This document shows, piece after piece, positions 1 through 7,597 of a stretch of 18,725 nt of DNA (its first letter is position 1; every line of letters begins with the position of its first letter). The stretch comes from Hyphomonas sp. UBA5111 (GTDB lineage: Bacteria > Pseudomonadota > Alphaproteobacteria > Caulobacterales > Hyphomonadaceae): contig DHZF01000126.1 of NCBI GenBank assembly GCA_002414505.1, positions 29,122 to 47,846 of the forward strand, given 5' to 3'. The translations under genes were made by a program, and so were the position numbers. The notes under the pieces were generated by a model. It was not told the origin of the DNA. It ran no database searches and worked only from the letters and a program-made list of their open reading frames with translations.

Positions 1-1326
1 GTCGCCATCTTCCTGATGATCTTTGCCACCTCCCTTGGCGAAGAAGAGACCGGCATGGCGGGGCTGGCAGGCCTTGTGTCAGATTACATGCTGAACGGGA
101 ACGCTGTCCCGCTGGCGGCGACACTGTTGCTCGCTTTCGCACAGGCCCTGATCGCCTTCGGGGCGGCCATGCTGTTCTCGCGCTATTTGCTGAACCCGGT
201 CTTCCGCACATTGGCCGCCACGCGCAATGACGAGGCCTTCACCGCCTTCACCCTGCTGCTCGTTCTGGCTGCGGCCTGCGCCACGGCGGTTATCGGCCTC
301 TCGCTGACGCTGGGCGCGTTCCTGGCGGGCCTTGCCGTATCGGGTACGCCATTCCGCCACCAGGTGCAGACAGAGATGGGCCCGTTCCGGGGCCTGCTGC
401 TGTCGTTCTTCTTCATCAGTGTCGGCCTGTCGATTGACCTGCCCGGCCTGATGCGAAACCTGCCCCTCGTCGTGATCGCAGCCTTTGGCATCCTGATCAT
501 CAAGACGGCACTCGGCTATATCGCCGCGCGCGTGAATGGGTGGAGCGTTCCCGGCGCCACGCAGCTCGCCACGCTGCTCGCGCAGGGCTCGGAATTCACC
601 CTCGTCATTCTCTCCCTCGCCTCGATCACCGCCAACATGCCCCCTGCCCTGATGGGCAGCCTGATCGCGGCCATCGCCCTCTCCCTGGCGCTCGCGCCGA
701 GTTGGGCCATGCTTGGCGGCAAGCTGTCGCGTGAACTGGCCCGGCGCAAGCAGGTCACGATGGAAACGGCCAGCGAGCCTGTGGGCGAACGCCCGGTCAT
801 CGTGATCGGCATGACAGCGGCTGGCCGCCTTGCGGTCGACGCGCTCGCGGATTTCGACATTCCCTATATCGCCACAGATGGAGACCCGGACCGCTTCCTG
901 TCTGCGGTGGCCGATGGCTACAATGTCTCATTTGGGGATGCGTCAAATGTGAAGCTGATGGATGCGGTCGGCGGCAGCAATGCCCGCGCCGTCGTGCTCG
1001 GCAAGGCGCGGTATGAAGTGTCCAAGGAAGTGACACCCGGCCTCACTCGCCGCTTCCCCGACCTGATCCGTCTCGTCGCAGTCGAGACCATTCAAGACCT
1101 CGACCGATACCTTGAACTCAATGTCCGCGCGCATCTCGTGGCCAGCGAGCCGAAAGGCATCGAGATGGTCGCGGACATGCTGAGGGTTCTGGGTGTGCCC
1201 GACGAGGATCTGGCCGACTGGCTGACCCGCGAAGCCGATCTCTTCACCATCGGGGAGGCGTCAGACCGTCAGGAAAAGGCAGACGAGCCGGACGATCTGG
1301 AAGAAGAGGCCATCGAAGCCGCCTGA
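1..1326 (+). CDS. Kef-type monovalent cation:proton antiporter (CPA2), C-terminal part, 5'-truncated by window
   Basis: The frame is open from base 1, so the gene begins upstream; 441 residues are visible. The first ~240 are membrane helices of a CPA2 (KefB/KefC-like) Na+/K+:H+ exchanger domain, with hallmarks such as LGAFLAGLAVS, FRGLLLSFFFISVGLSID and GSEFTLVILSLA. A cytoplasmic TrkA-N/RCK-type Rossmann domain starts near visible residue 265 (RPVIVIGMTAAGRLAVDAL), with the acidic ATDGDPDRF strand end and GDASNVKLMDAVGG, as in Kef proteins. The protein should sit in the inner membrane and exchange K+ or Na+ for protons, with nucleotide or thiol control through the RCK domain. The usual GxGxxG is GMTAAG here, so nucleotide binding may be altered. 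The C-terminus is rich in Glu and Asp. Whether it is glutathione-gated KefB/C or a general antiporter cannot be decided without the N-terminus. Confidence 0.9.
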   Translation, partial: VAIFLMIFATSLGEEETGMAGLAGLVSDYMLNGNAVPLAATLLLAFAQALIAFGAAMLFSRYLLNPVFRTLAATRNDEAFTAFTLLLVLAAACATAVIGLSLTLGAFLAGLAVSGTPFRHQVQTEMGPFRGLLLSFFFISVGLSIDLPGLMRNLPLVVIAAFGILIIKTALGYIAARVNGWSVPGATQLATLLAQGSEFTLVILSLASITANMPPALMGSLIAAIALSLALAPSWAMLGGKLSRELARRKQVTMETASEPVGERPVIVIGMTAAGRLAVDALADFDIPYIATDGDPDRFLSAVADGYNVSFGDASNVKLMDAVGGSNARAVVLGKARYEVSKEVTPGLTRRFPDLIRLVAVETIQDLDRYLELNVRAHLVASEPKGIEMVADMLRVLGVPDEDLADWLTREADLFTIGEASDRQEKADEPDDLEEEAIEAA

Positions 1327-1339
1327 CCCTTAGCCAGGA

Positions 1340-1876
1340 TCAGGAATTGAGGGCCTTGATGGCATCATCGATCGTGGCGCGCGGGCGGTCCATGATGGCC
1401 GCAATCTGGGCGCGTTGTTCGATGGCCAGCCACAGGCCGAGCACTTCAACGTCCACGACGCGCCACTCGCCATTCTTTTCGATCACACGCCAGCGCACGG
1501 TCTGGGGGTCTTCCCCGGGACGGGCGACGCGTGTTTCAACAATGGAATCTTTCGGCGTGCGATCCTTGGAGCCGATAACGGTGATCTCGGCATCGCGAAA
1601 CTTGTCGCGTTGGTCCTCGAAGCTGCCGAGCAGATAGGTCTCGAAGGCTTCGGCAAAGCGGGCACGATCTTCGTCGGACACGCGGCGGGCATATTTGCCC
1701 AGCGTGAAATTGGCCACGGAGTTGAGATCCATGGACTTGCGCAGCGTTTCGCGTCCCTTTTCAGGATCGGAAATATGCTTGGCCGCGCCTTCGATGACGG
1801 CTTCCGCTTCCGGGCCGGCCATGGCCGGCAGGGCCATCAATCCAAGGGCAGTCGAGGCGATAAGAGCGCGTAACAT
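1340..1876 (-). CDS. MlaC/Ttg2D-family periplasmic phospholipid-binding protein
   Basis: A 178-residue protein with a clear Sec signal peptide (residues 1-20, cleavage after ALPAMA). The mature part matches the MlaC/Ttg2D (toluene tolerance) family: an early helical region with MDLNSVANFTLGKYARRVSDEDRARF, then a late VDVEVLGLWLAIEQRAQIAAIM segment that corresponds to the conserved D-V-x-x-x-G-x-S-L-x-x-x-Y-R-x-Q-F block. MlaC shuttles phospholipids between the outer-membrane MlaA complex and the inner-membrane MlaFEDB ABC transporter. An AAGGA motif lies 8 nt before the ATG. No mlaA, D, E or F gene is in the window, so this is an orphan copy here. It converges on the antiporter gene, with 13 nt between the stops. 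Some proteins of this family work with hopanoid or other lipid systems, so the cargo is open. Confidence 0.82.
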   Translation of the reverse strand: MLRALIASTALGLMALPAMAGPEAEAVIEGAAKHISDPEKGRETLRKSMDLNSVANFTLGKYARRVSDEDRARFAEAFETYLLGSFEDQRDKFRDAEITVIGSKDRTPKDSIVETRVARPGEDPQTVRWRVIEKNGEWRVVDVEVLGLWLAIEQRAQIAAIMDRPRATIDDAIKALNS

Positions 1877-2156
1877 GGGGCAAATCCTTGTGACTTCTTG
1901 TCGTGTTGCCCTCTAGATATGTACGAGATTGTCCTTTTGTTCCCCGAAAGACGAGATAGGCTCTATGCGTTTTGGGCATGAAACCGGGGCTGACGGCGCC
2001 GGGAGACAGGCCCCGGACAGGCGCAGCAACTGCAGTTTCGGGCGACGGCAGGACAGGATGGCTGGGTACATGACATTTCTCCTCTTGGGCGAGAAATATG
2101 CAAGTCACGTACCAGACAGGGGATATTCTGGTCCTGAGCAGAGGCCGAGAAAGGTG
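1877..2156. other. 280-bp intergenic region, no gene seen
   Basis: This is the longest non-coding stretch in the window, between the mlaC start and the 3' end of tRNA-Leu. It must hold the mlaC promoter (minus strand), but no convincing -35/-10 pair stands out. Short open frames on both strands have no start signal or protein-family character. One inverted repeat (CCGGGGC at 1984-1990 and GCCCCGG at 2010-2016, 19-nt loop) is visible. It could end tRNA transcription or fold in the mlaC leader, but no T-tract follows on either strand. Confidence 0.5.
1984..2016. repeat. Inverted repeat, 7-bp arms
   Basis: CCGGGGC (1984-1990) and GCCCCGG (2010-2016) are perfect complements around a 19-nt GC-rich loop. 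The repeat lies downstream of tRNA-Leu and upstream of mlaC on the same (minus) strand. Only TTT follows on the minus strand, so it is not a standard Rho-independent terminator. The function is unknown. Confidence 0.4.
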
Positions 2157-2243
2157 TGGTGCGGGCGGCCGGGCTCGAACCGGCAAGGCCTTGCGGCCGA
2201 GGGATTTTAAGTCCCTTGCGTATACCAATTTCGCCACGCCCGC
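2157..2243 (-). tRNA. tRNA-Leu (anticodon UAA), CCA encoded
   Basis: The minus strand folds into a complete class II cloverleaf. The acceptor is GCGGGCG/CGCCCGC, the D-arm region GCGAAATTGGTATACGC, the anticodon stem AGGGA/TCCCT with loop CTTAAAA, and a long variable arm CGGCCGCAAGGCCTT. The T-arm is GCCGG-TTCGAGC-CCGGC, followed by discriminator A and an encoded CCA (plus-strand 2157-2159). The anticodon is TAA (plus-strand 2207-2209), reading UUA/UUG. The long variable arm fits leucine. It lies downstream of the thiolase gene on the same strand, with a 9-bp hairpin between them. Confidence 0.97.
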
Positions 2244-2251
2244 ATGGCCGG

Positions 2252-2279
2252 TCCCCGGCATAATCGGTTTTGCCGGGGA
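2252..2279 (-). terminator. 9-bp stem-loop between thiolase gene and tRNA-Leu
   Basis: TCCCCGGCA (2252-2260) and TGCCGGGGA (2271-2279) form a perfect 9-bp, GC-rich stem around a 10-nt loop. It starts 37 nt after the thiolase stop codon and ends 8 nt before the tRNA 5' end. There is no U-tract after it on the minus strand, so it may be a weak or Rho-assisted terminator, an mRNA 3'-end stabiliser, or a processing signal for a tRNA precursor. The role is inference. Confidence 0.5.
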
Positions 2280-2316
2280 TGGCTATACAGGATAGGATTT
2301 GCGGGATAGCTGCGGC

Positions 2317-3528
2317 CTAGCTGACCCGTTCGAACACGGCTGCGAGCCCCTGCCCGCCGCCGATGCACATCGTTTCCAGGCCATAGCGCGCCTCGCGGCG
2401 CTCCATTTCCCGCAGCATCGTGGTCAGGATGCGTACACCGGTCGCGCCGACCGGATGGCCGAGCGAAATGCCCGATCCGTTCACGTTCAGCCGTTCCATG
2501 TCATCATCGGAGAAGTCGAGGGCCTTGGTGCAGGCGAGCACCTGCGCCGCGAAGGCCTCGTTGAGCTCAATGACGTCAATGTCCTTCAGCTCAAGCCCGG
2601 CCGTCTTCAGCGCCTTCTGGCTGGAGGGCACCGGGCCGATGCCCATGACTTCCGGGCCAACCCCTGCGACCGACCATGAGACGAGCCGGCCAAGCGGCTT
2701 GAGGCCATATGTCTCTGCGGCTTCCCGCGTACAGACGATACAGGCCGCCGCGCCATCATTCTGACCCGATGCGTTGCCCGCCGTCACGGTCGACTGGTCA
2801 TCCACCTTGCCCCGGATGGCGCGCAGCGTGGACAGTTTCTCCAGGGACGAATCCGGACGGATGTGCTCATCCTGATCCACGACCGTATCGGCCTTGCGGC
2901 TTTTCACTGTGTACGGAATGATCTCTTCGGAGAACTTGCCGGACTTTTGCGCTGCTGCCGCCTTCATGTGGGAATTGTAGGCGAACTGGTCCTGTGCCTC
3001 GCGTGTGATCTGGTAATCTCGGCGGAGATTCTCTGCCGTCTCGATCATGCCACCCGGCACGGGATGATACTTGCCGCCGGCCGTATAGCGCCCGCGCGAT
3101 AGGCCATCATGCAGCATCAGGCCGTCGCCCTTGATGTTCCACCGCATGTCGATGGAGAAGAAGGGTGCATTCGACATGCTCTCCGCACCGCCCGCGATAA
3201 CGACATCATTCGCGCCGGTGGCCACCTGCATCACGGCATTGATCACCGCCTGCAGGCCGGAGCCGCAGCGCCGGTCGATCTGGTAGCCGCCGGTCGATGT
3301 GGTCAGCCCGGCATCGAGCGCCACCATCCGCCCGAAGGCCGGCGCCTCCATGGTCGGATAGCATTGCGCGAAGATGCAGTCCTCGACTGCCTCGGCGGGC
3401 AGTTTTGTTTTCGCCATCAGCTCACGGATGACATGTGACGCCATCTCATGGGCATGTACGGTCTTGAAGGCGCCGCCAAAGCCGCCAACGGCGGTGCGGA
3501 CGGGTTCGCAGATAACTACGTCTCTCAT
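2317..3528 (-). CDS. Acetyl-CoA acyltransferase (thiolase)
   Basis: A full-length 403-residue thiolase. The acyl-accepting nucleophile is Cys88 in DRRCGSGLQA. NEAFA (323-327), GHPVGATG with His358 (357-364) and the C-terminal CIGGGQG with proton-donor Cys388 complete the active site. It should catalyse CoA-dependent cleavage of 3-ketoacyl-CoA to acetyl-CoA plus a shortened acyl-CoA, or the reverse acetoacetyl-CoA condensation, in the cytoplasm. The ATG lies 6 nt after the stop of the enoyl-CoA hydratase gene, and an AGGAG just before that stop can serve as its ribosome binding site, so the two are co-translated and presumably act in one acyl-CoA degradation route. FadA-type (long-chain), PhbA-type (acetoacetyl) and aromatic-pathway thiolases share all these motifs, so the preferred chain length is not assigned. 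Confidence 0.94.
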   Translation of the reverse strand: MRDVVICEPVRTAVGGFGGAFKTVHAHEMASHVIRELMAKTKLPAEAVEDCIFAQCYPTMEAPAFGRMVALDAGLTTSTGGYQIDRRCGSGLQAVINAVMQVATGANDVVIAGGAESMSNAPFFSIDMRWNIKGDGLMLHDGLSRGRYTAGGKYHPVPGGMIETAENLRRDYQITREAQDQFAYNSHMKAAAAQKSGKFSEEIIPYTVKSRKADTVVDQDEHIRPDSSLEKLSTLRAIRGKVDDQSTVTAGNASGQNDGAAACIVCTREAAETYGLKPLGRLVSWSVAGVGPEVMGIGPVPSSQKALKTAGLELKDIDVIELNEAFAAQVLACTKALDFSDDDMERLNVNGSGISLGHPVGATGVRILTTMLREMERREARYGLETMCIGGGQGLAAVFERVS

Positions 3529-3534
3529 GGCGCC

Positions 3535-4317
3535 CTACTCCTGCTGGTCCCGGCCACGCGCGGTGACCTGCTTGCGCGCCTCTTCCACGGCGTCTGCCGT
3601 CACAGAGTCGGCATGGGCAATGGAGCGTTTGACTTCTTCCTTCATGGCGGCGGCGAAATTCATGCCATAGCCATCATCGATCAGCGCCTTGTATTGCTTG
3701 AGCAGGTCCGGCTGCGAGCTGCACATATCGTGCGCCAGCTTCATGGCGGCGGGCACGAGTTCGTCGGATTCATAAACCCGGTTCACGAGGCCCCAGCGCT
3801 CGGCCGTGTGCGCGTCGAGGAAGTTGCCGGTGAAGGACAATTCCTTGGCGCGGCTGATGCCGATCATGCGGGACAGTTTCTGCGACAGCCCCCAGCCCGG
3901 CACGATGCCGACGCGGGCATGCGTGTCGGCGAATTTGGCATGTTCGGAGGCGAGCAGCACATCGCACATCAGGGCCAGCTCGAAGCCGCCGGTGATGGCA
4001 AAGCCATTGATCGCACCGATGATCGGCCACGGATAGTCACGCAGCGCGCGGGCCATGTCGATCGATTTGGAATCCTCGTCTGCGCCGAGTGCGAAGCCGG
4101 TCTGGCCAGCCTCCTTCAGGTCAATGCCAGCGGTGAAGGCACGTCCGGCCCCGGTCAACACGACAGCGCGCACCTCCTTGTTCTGGGCCAGTTCGTTGAA
4201 GACGCTGACGATCTCGGCGCGCAAAGCGCGGTTCAGGGCGTTCAGCGCGTCCGGCCGGTTCAGCGTCACGAGCGCGACCGGGCCGTCCAGTTCGACCTTT
4301 ACGATGTCTTCCGCCAT
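3535..4317 (-). CDS. Enoyl-CoA hydratase/isomerase (crotonase family), atypical active site
   Basis: A 260-residue crotonase-fold protein (numbered from the ATG at 4317). Oxyanion-hole segments are visible in GAGRAFTAGIDLKEAG and INGFAITGGFELALMCD. The first catalytic Glu (rat Glu144 equivalent) is present at ~113 in GGFELALMCD. The second (rat Glu164, in PEILLG) aligns with His133 in ADTHARVGIVPGWGLSQ, and the usual PGAGG is PGWGL. Hydration of 2-enoyl-CoA is the default guess, but isomerase, hydrolase or other crotonase chemistry is possible. A TTG four codons upstream keeps the frame open, but GGAGG (plus-strand 4323-4327) would then be inside the gene. It is 5 nt before the ATG, which fixes the start. 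The gene is followed after 6 nt by the thiolase gene, which points to beta-oxidation-like degradation of some acyl-CoA. Confidence 0.9.
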   Translation of the reverse strand: MAEDIVKVELDGPVALVTLNRPDALNALNRALRAEIVSVFNELAQNKEVRAVVLTGAGRAFTAGIDLKEAGQTGFALGADEDSKSIDMARALRDYPWPIIGAINGFAITGGFELALMCDVLLASEHAKFADTHARVGIVPGWGLSQKLSRMIGISRAKELSFTGNFLDAHTAERWGLVNRVYESDELVPAAMKLAHDMCSSQPDLLKQYKALIDDGYGMNFAAAMKEEVKRSIAHADSVTADAVEEARKQVTARGRDQQE

Positions 4318-4391
4318 GGGATCCTCCAATTTTCCTGTTTCCCTCTCTTAGCGAGCGGAGTTCGGAAGGACCATGCCTGACGTTGCGGCGA

Positions 4392-4877
4392 TCAGGCGCG
4401 GCGCTTGCGCAGGAGATTCACGACGCCGATGAGGAGCGCGATTACGGCAAGGCCTGCGGCCAGGAAGAACAGACCGAACTTCAACGGAGTCAGCCAGGCC
4501 TTGGCATCCAGCGCATCGACCCATCCGGCAAGGGCCAGCACCTGCACGAGGTTTTCCGTCAGATCCACGATCACGACGCCAAGGGCGGGCAACGCCGCAT
4601 ATCTCCCGAACCTGCCGAAAAAGCGCAGCGCCAGCCCGCCGAGGAAGGCGCCATAGGCCAGCGGATAGGCCGTATCCAGCAGCACCGTTACCCAGGCATG
4701 CGCCGTGCGTTGGGCATCGCTCATCGTGGCAATGATCGTCCGCGCGGCTTCCGGATCGGAGGTCATGTCGAGTAAGGCGCCGCCGACCATGGGCCGGAAC
4801 AGGCTGAACCCCACGCCGATCACCAACATCAGAACGAAGCTGGTCCAGATCACCGGGGTGCGCGCCAGGAAGCTCAT
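4392..4877 (-). CDS. Small four-helix membrane protein, unknown function
   Basis: 161 residues with about four hydrophobic helices (roughly 9-28, 62-85, 93-117 and 132-154) and a basic C-terminal tail (LLRKRRA). Helices are separated by a polar stretch rich in Asp/Thr (residues 37-60). I do not recognise the family. Its ATG overlaps the stop of the upstream CinA-type gene (ATGA at 4874-4877), so the two are translationally coupled and probably co-transcribed. Acidic residues inside or near helix 3 (VVIVDLTENLVQ) may be functional, since charged residues in a membrane segment are usually kept for a reason. A short inverted repeat (4375-4380 and 4392-4397) overlaps its stop codon. Confidence 0.75.
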   Translation of the reverse strand: MSFLARTPVIWTSFVLMLVIGVGFSLFRPMVGGALLDMTSDPEAARTIIATMSDAQRTAHAWVTVLLDTAYPLAYGAFLGGLALRFFGRFGRYAALPALGVVIVDLTENLVQVLALAGWVDALDAKAWLTPLKFGLFFLAAGLAVIALLIGVVNLLRKRRA

Positions 4878-5647
4878 GCGTTTGCGTCCTCGACCCGCTC
4901 GGGCTGGACGCCCGTCGCGGAGATGATCGCCTCAAGCTTGTCGGTAATCATCGGGATCAGGCTTTCCTGGATCGTGCTGGCGACGAGGTGAACGCCATTG
5001 TCGCCAATGCCCCGAAACCAGGGATAGGAGCCAAGCGCCACGTCCGGCATCTCCTTGGCCAGTGCACCTAGCGGTTCGGCGATGTCGCCCTCTCGCAGAC
5101 CCCTGCCCCGGATCGTGATCTTGTGGATCACTGCCCCGGTTTCGAGCCGAGGTCCGATATCCTCCAGCATGGCCCGCGCCACGGAAGGCACGCCGGCCAG
5201 TGTGAAGACATTCCCGGTCTGGAAGCCCGGAGCCCCGGAAACGGGATTGGCCACGATCTGGGCGCCATGCGGGATGCGCGCCATGCGCCGCCGGGCGGGC
5301 GTGTAATCCGTGCCCATTTCCTCATAGCGTTTCGCCAGCATGGCGGTCACTTCAGGATGTTCTGAAATCTCCACCCCGAACGCCTTGGCAATGGCATCGG
5401 CGGTAATGTCATCATGCGTCGGCCCGATGCCTCCGGTCGTGAAGACATAGGTGTATTTCGCGCGCAGCGAATTCACCGCCTCGACAATCTCATCCTCCAC
5501 ATCCGGCACGATCCGCGTCTCGCGCACCGGAATGCCGAGCGGCGCAAGATAGGAAGCGATCTGTTGCAGATTGATGTCGCGCGTCCGACCGGAGAGCAGC
5601 TCATCCCCGATCAGGAGGACGGCTGCCGTAGGAGATTTTTTTATCAT
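4874..5647 (-). CDS. CinA N-terminal-type molybdopterin-binding-domain protein (MoaB/Mog fold)
   Basis: 257 residues matching COG1058, the N-terminal MoCF-biosynthesis-like domain of CinA. Seen are the N-terminal IGDELLSGRTRDINLQ block (13-29), the family signature TTGGIGPTHDDIT (70-82), and NPVSGAPGFQTGNVFTLAGVP further on. Full CinA proteins (about 410 residues) add a C-terminal nicotinamide-nucleotide amidase domain, which is absent, so this is the short stand-alone form. Such short proteins have been linked to ADP-ribose or nucleotide pyrophosphatase activity in some CinA relatives. For this one the substrate is not known. The start has no strong Shine-Dalgarno. It lies 23 nt after the serine hydrolase gene and overlaps the small membrane protein gene by ATGA. 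Confidence 0.87.
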   Translation of the reverse strand: MIKKSPTAAVLLIGDELLSGRTRDINLQQIASYLAPLGIPVRETRIVPDVEDEIVEAVNSLRAKYTYVFTTGGIGPTHDDITADAIAKAFGVEISEHPEVTAMLAKRYEEMGTDYTPARRRMARIPHGAQIVANPVSGAPGFQTGNVFTLAGVPSVARAMLEDIGPRLETGAVIHKITIRGRGLREGDIAEPLGALAKEMPDVALGSYPWFRGIGDNGVHLVASTIQESLIPMITDKLEAIISATGVQPERVEDANA

Positions 5648-5670
5648 ACCAACACTTTGCCCAGACTGGC

Positions 5671-7020
5671 CTATTCTTCAAGCGCCTCATAGACGAGCCG
5701 CATCGATTCCTCACGAAAACCTGCGGGCTCCCCCGGCAGCGCGCCGAAGCGCTGGATCATGCCGATGAAGAATAGATCGTTTTCCGGATCGATCCAGAAC
5801 CAGGTGCCAGCGGCCCCGCCCCAATAATAAGTGCCGGTGCCGGCAGGGCTGTCCATGGCGACCGGATCGGAGATGATGGCGAAGTCCAGACCGAAGTCAC
5901 GGCGCTTCGGCGCGACAGCACCTCTTTGCGTTCCGTCGAATTCAACGCCCGCATTTGGCGGCAACTGGTTTGTCCGCATCAGGGCCACGGTGCTCTCCTC
6001 CAGCACGCGATGGCCATCCAGCGTGCCCCCATTCAGCATCATCTGGCAGAACCGCGCATAATCGTCGATCGTCGACACGAGGCCACCACCGCCCGATTCA
6101 AACGCGATGGTTGCCAGCTTGAACTGCACGTTTTCGGTATAGAAAGGGACGAACTGTTCCGCTTCGGCTGCATAATAGGTCACATCGGACAAACGCTCAT
6201 AGTCCGCATCGGAGACGTAGAACCCCGTGTCATCCATGCCCAGTGGCGTGAAGACATTTGCGCTCAGATAGTCGCCAAGAGACATGCCGGAGAATTTCTC
6301 CACCAGATAGCCCTGGATATCCACCGCCACAGAATAGTACCAGACCTTGCCCGGCTCATGCAGCAGCGGAATGCCTGCGACCCGGTCGATGAAGGTCTGC
6401 GAGTCCGGCGATTTGAGGACATTCTGTTCGCGAAACTGCGCGTTGGCATAATCGTCCCCGCCGAGGCCATAGGCGAAGCCGGCGGAGTGACTCATCAATT
6501 CCCGCATTGTTGCCGGACGCGGCAGATCCTTCAGGATCGGGGTGCCGCCCTCATGCTCACCAGCGAGGACTTTCAGCTCCTCGAACTCGGGGATGTACTG
6601 CGTGACCGGGTCGTCGAGATCGAACTTGCCTTCCTCATAGAGCTGCATGAGCGCAACGCCGGTAATCGGCTTTGTCATGGAGTAGATTCGGTACAGCGTG
6701 CCTGCTTGCACCGGCGTTGCCGTCTCGACATCGCGCACCCCGTATTCGCCGTAATGGGCCACCTGACCGTCCTTTACGAGCATGGCCTGCAGACCAATGA
6801 CATGCCCGTCGGAGACAAATTTCTGCAGGCGCTCGTCGAGCGCGTTCAGCCCGTCCGCACGGAACCCCTTGGCGGAATCAACATCTGCAAGCGGCGGCCA
6901 GTCTGTCGCCCCATTCTGCTCCGCTGCTGCGGGTAATACCGGCAGCGACAGGACCGCCAAGGCGAAGGTGAACCCGACCAGGTGTCGACGACAGGGTTTC
7001 AATTTGGGCATTGAGCGCAT
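5671..7020 (-). CDS. Secreted serine hydrolase, beta-lactamase/class C (esterase) family
   Basis: 449 residues from the chosen start. A signal peptide follows the basic MRSMPKLKPCRRH stretch (hydrophobic FTFALAVLSLPVLPAAA), so the enzyme is exported. The active-site SxxK is Ser114-Met-Thr-Lys117 in YRIYSMTKPITG, the second-motif Tyr is at 229 in WYYSVAVDIQG, and WGGAAGTWFWIDP (400 on) replaces the KTG box. These variants are those of the esterase-like EstB/serine hydrolase branch rather than true AmpC, so ester, lactone or peptide hydrolysis is more likely than beta-lactam resistance. The frame stays open 28 codons further upstream, but the signal peptide and a GGGAG 8 nt before the ATG at 7020 favour this start. 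A second ATG three codons in, with AAGGA 9 nt before it, is equally possible. Divergent from osmC; the CinA-type gene follows after 23 nt. Confidence 0.88.
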   Translation of the reverse strand: MRSMPKLKPCRRHLVGFTFALAVLSLPVLPAAAEQNGATDWPPLADVDSAKGFRADGLNALDERLQKFVSDGHVIGLQAMLVKDGQVAHYGEYGVRDVETATPVQAGTLYRIYSMTKPITGVALMQLYEEGKFDLDDPVTQYIPEFEELKVLAGEHEGGTPILKDLPRPATMRELMSHSAGFAYGLGGDDYANAQFREQNVLKSPDSQTFIDRVAGIPLLHEPGKVWYYSVAVDIQGYLVEKFSGMSLGDYLSANVFTPLGMDDTGFYVSDADYERLSDVTYYAAEAEQFVPFYTENVQFKLATIAFESGGGGLVSTIDDYARFCQMMLNGGTLDGHRVLEESTVALMRTNQLPPNAGVEFDGTQRGAVAPKRRDFGLDFAIISDPVAMDSPAGTGTYYWGGAAGTWFWIDPENDLFFIGMIQRFGALPGEPAGFREESMRLVYEALEE

Positions 7021-7137
7021 TCCTTTTTCTCCCGCAGGACTGGACCATGACTGCACCATATTAGCGACGCAAGCGGGAACGTATTGAGGCTGCGCGCATT
7101 GCATTTTTCAACACTGTATTGATCGAAAGGACACGCC

Positions 7138-7575
7138 ATGAAACGTCATGCAACCGCCCATTGGTCCGGAAACCTCGCGGACGGCAAGGGCTCGCTCACG
7201 ACGCAGAGCGGCGCGCTGACCGATCATGCCTATTCCTTCAAGGCCCGGTTTGAAGACGAGAGCGGCACGTCGGGCACCAATCCGGAAGAATTGCTCGCCG
7301 CCGCCCATGCGGGCTGTTTCACCATGCAGCTCTCCCACCTGCTGGCCGAGAACGGCACGCCTGCCGCCGATCTGGATACGAAATGCATCGTCTCCGTAGA
7401 GCCCAAAGACGGTGGCGGATTCGAGATTACGCGCAGCGCCTTGACGCTTACGGCCGTGGTTGAAGGCATCGAACAGGAAGATTTCGACGCCATCGCGGAC
7501 AAGGCCAAGACCGGCTGCCCGATGTCGGTCGCCCTCGGCGCCATCGACATTACGCTGGGCACCCAACTCCAGTAA
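7138..7575 (+). CDS. OsmC/Ohr-family peroxidase
   Basis: 145 residues, the usual length of an OsmC subfamily protein. The two redox cysteines are visible: Cys60 in NPEELLAAAHAGCFTMQL and Cys127 in AKTGCPMSVAL. OsmC/Ohr enzymes reduce organic hydroperoxides in the cytoplasm through these cysteines, with lipoyl-type donors. The NPEELLAAAHAGCFTM block and LSHLLAENG read closer to OsmC (osmotically induced) than to Ohr. AAGGA lies 7 nt before the ATG. The gene is divergent from the serine hydrolase across a 117-bp gap and is followed 22 nt later by a small membrane-protein gene. Confidence 0.92.
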   Translation: MKRHATAHWSGNLADGKGSLTTQSGALTDHAYSFKARFEDESGTSGTNPEELLAAAHAGCFTMQLSHLLAENGTPAADLDTKCIVSVEPKDGGGFEITRSALTLTAVVEGIEQEDFDAIADKAKTGCPMSVALGAIDITLGTQLQ

Positions 7576-7597
7576 CCCCTTCAGAGGAACAAGACCC

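Noticed and set aside
1761..2261. 166-codon minus-strand frame running through the tRNA
   Set aside because: Its start (GVAKLVYARDLKSLG) is a known type of artefact from translating a tRNA gene, and the rest shadows the intergenic region and mlaC.
3448..4380. 310-codon plus-strand frame opposite the enoyl-CoA hydratase
   Set aside because: Mirror frame of a clear crotonase gene with an unconvincing His/Gly/Arg-rich translation.
5671..7020. Calling the serine hydrolase a beta-lactamase resistance gene
   Set aside because: It has SxxK and a Tyr motif, but WGGAAG instead of KTG and the general layout of esterase-type relatives.
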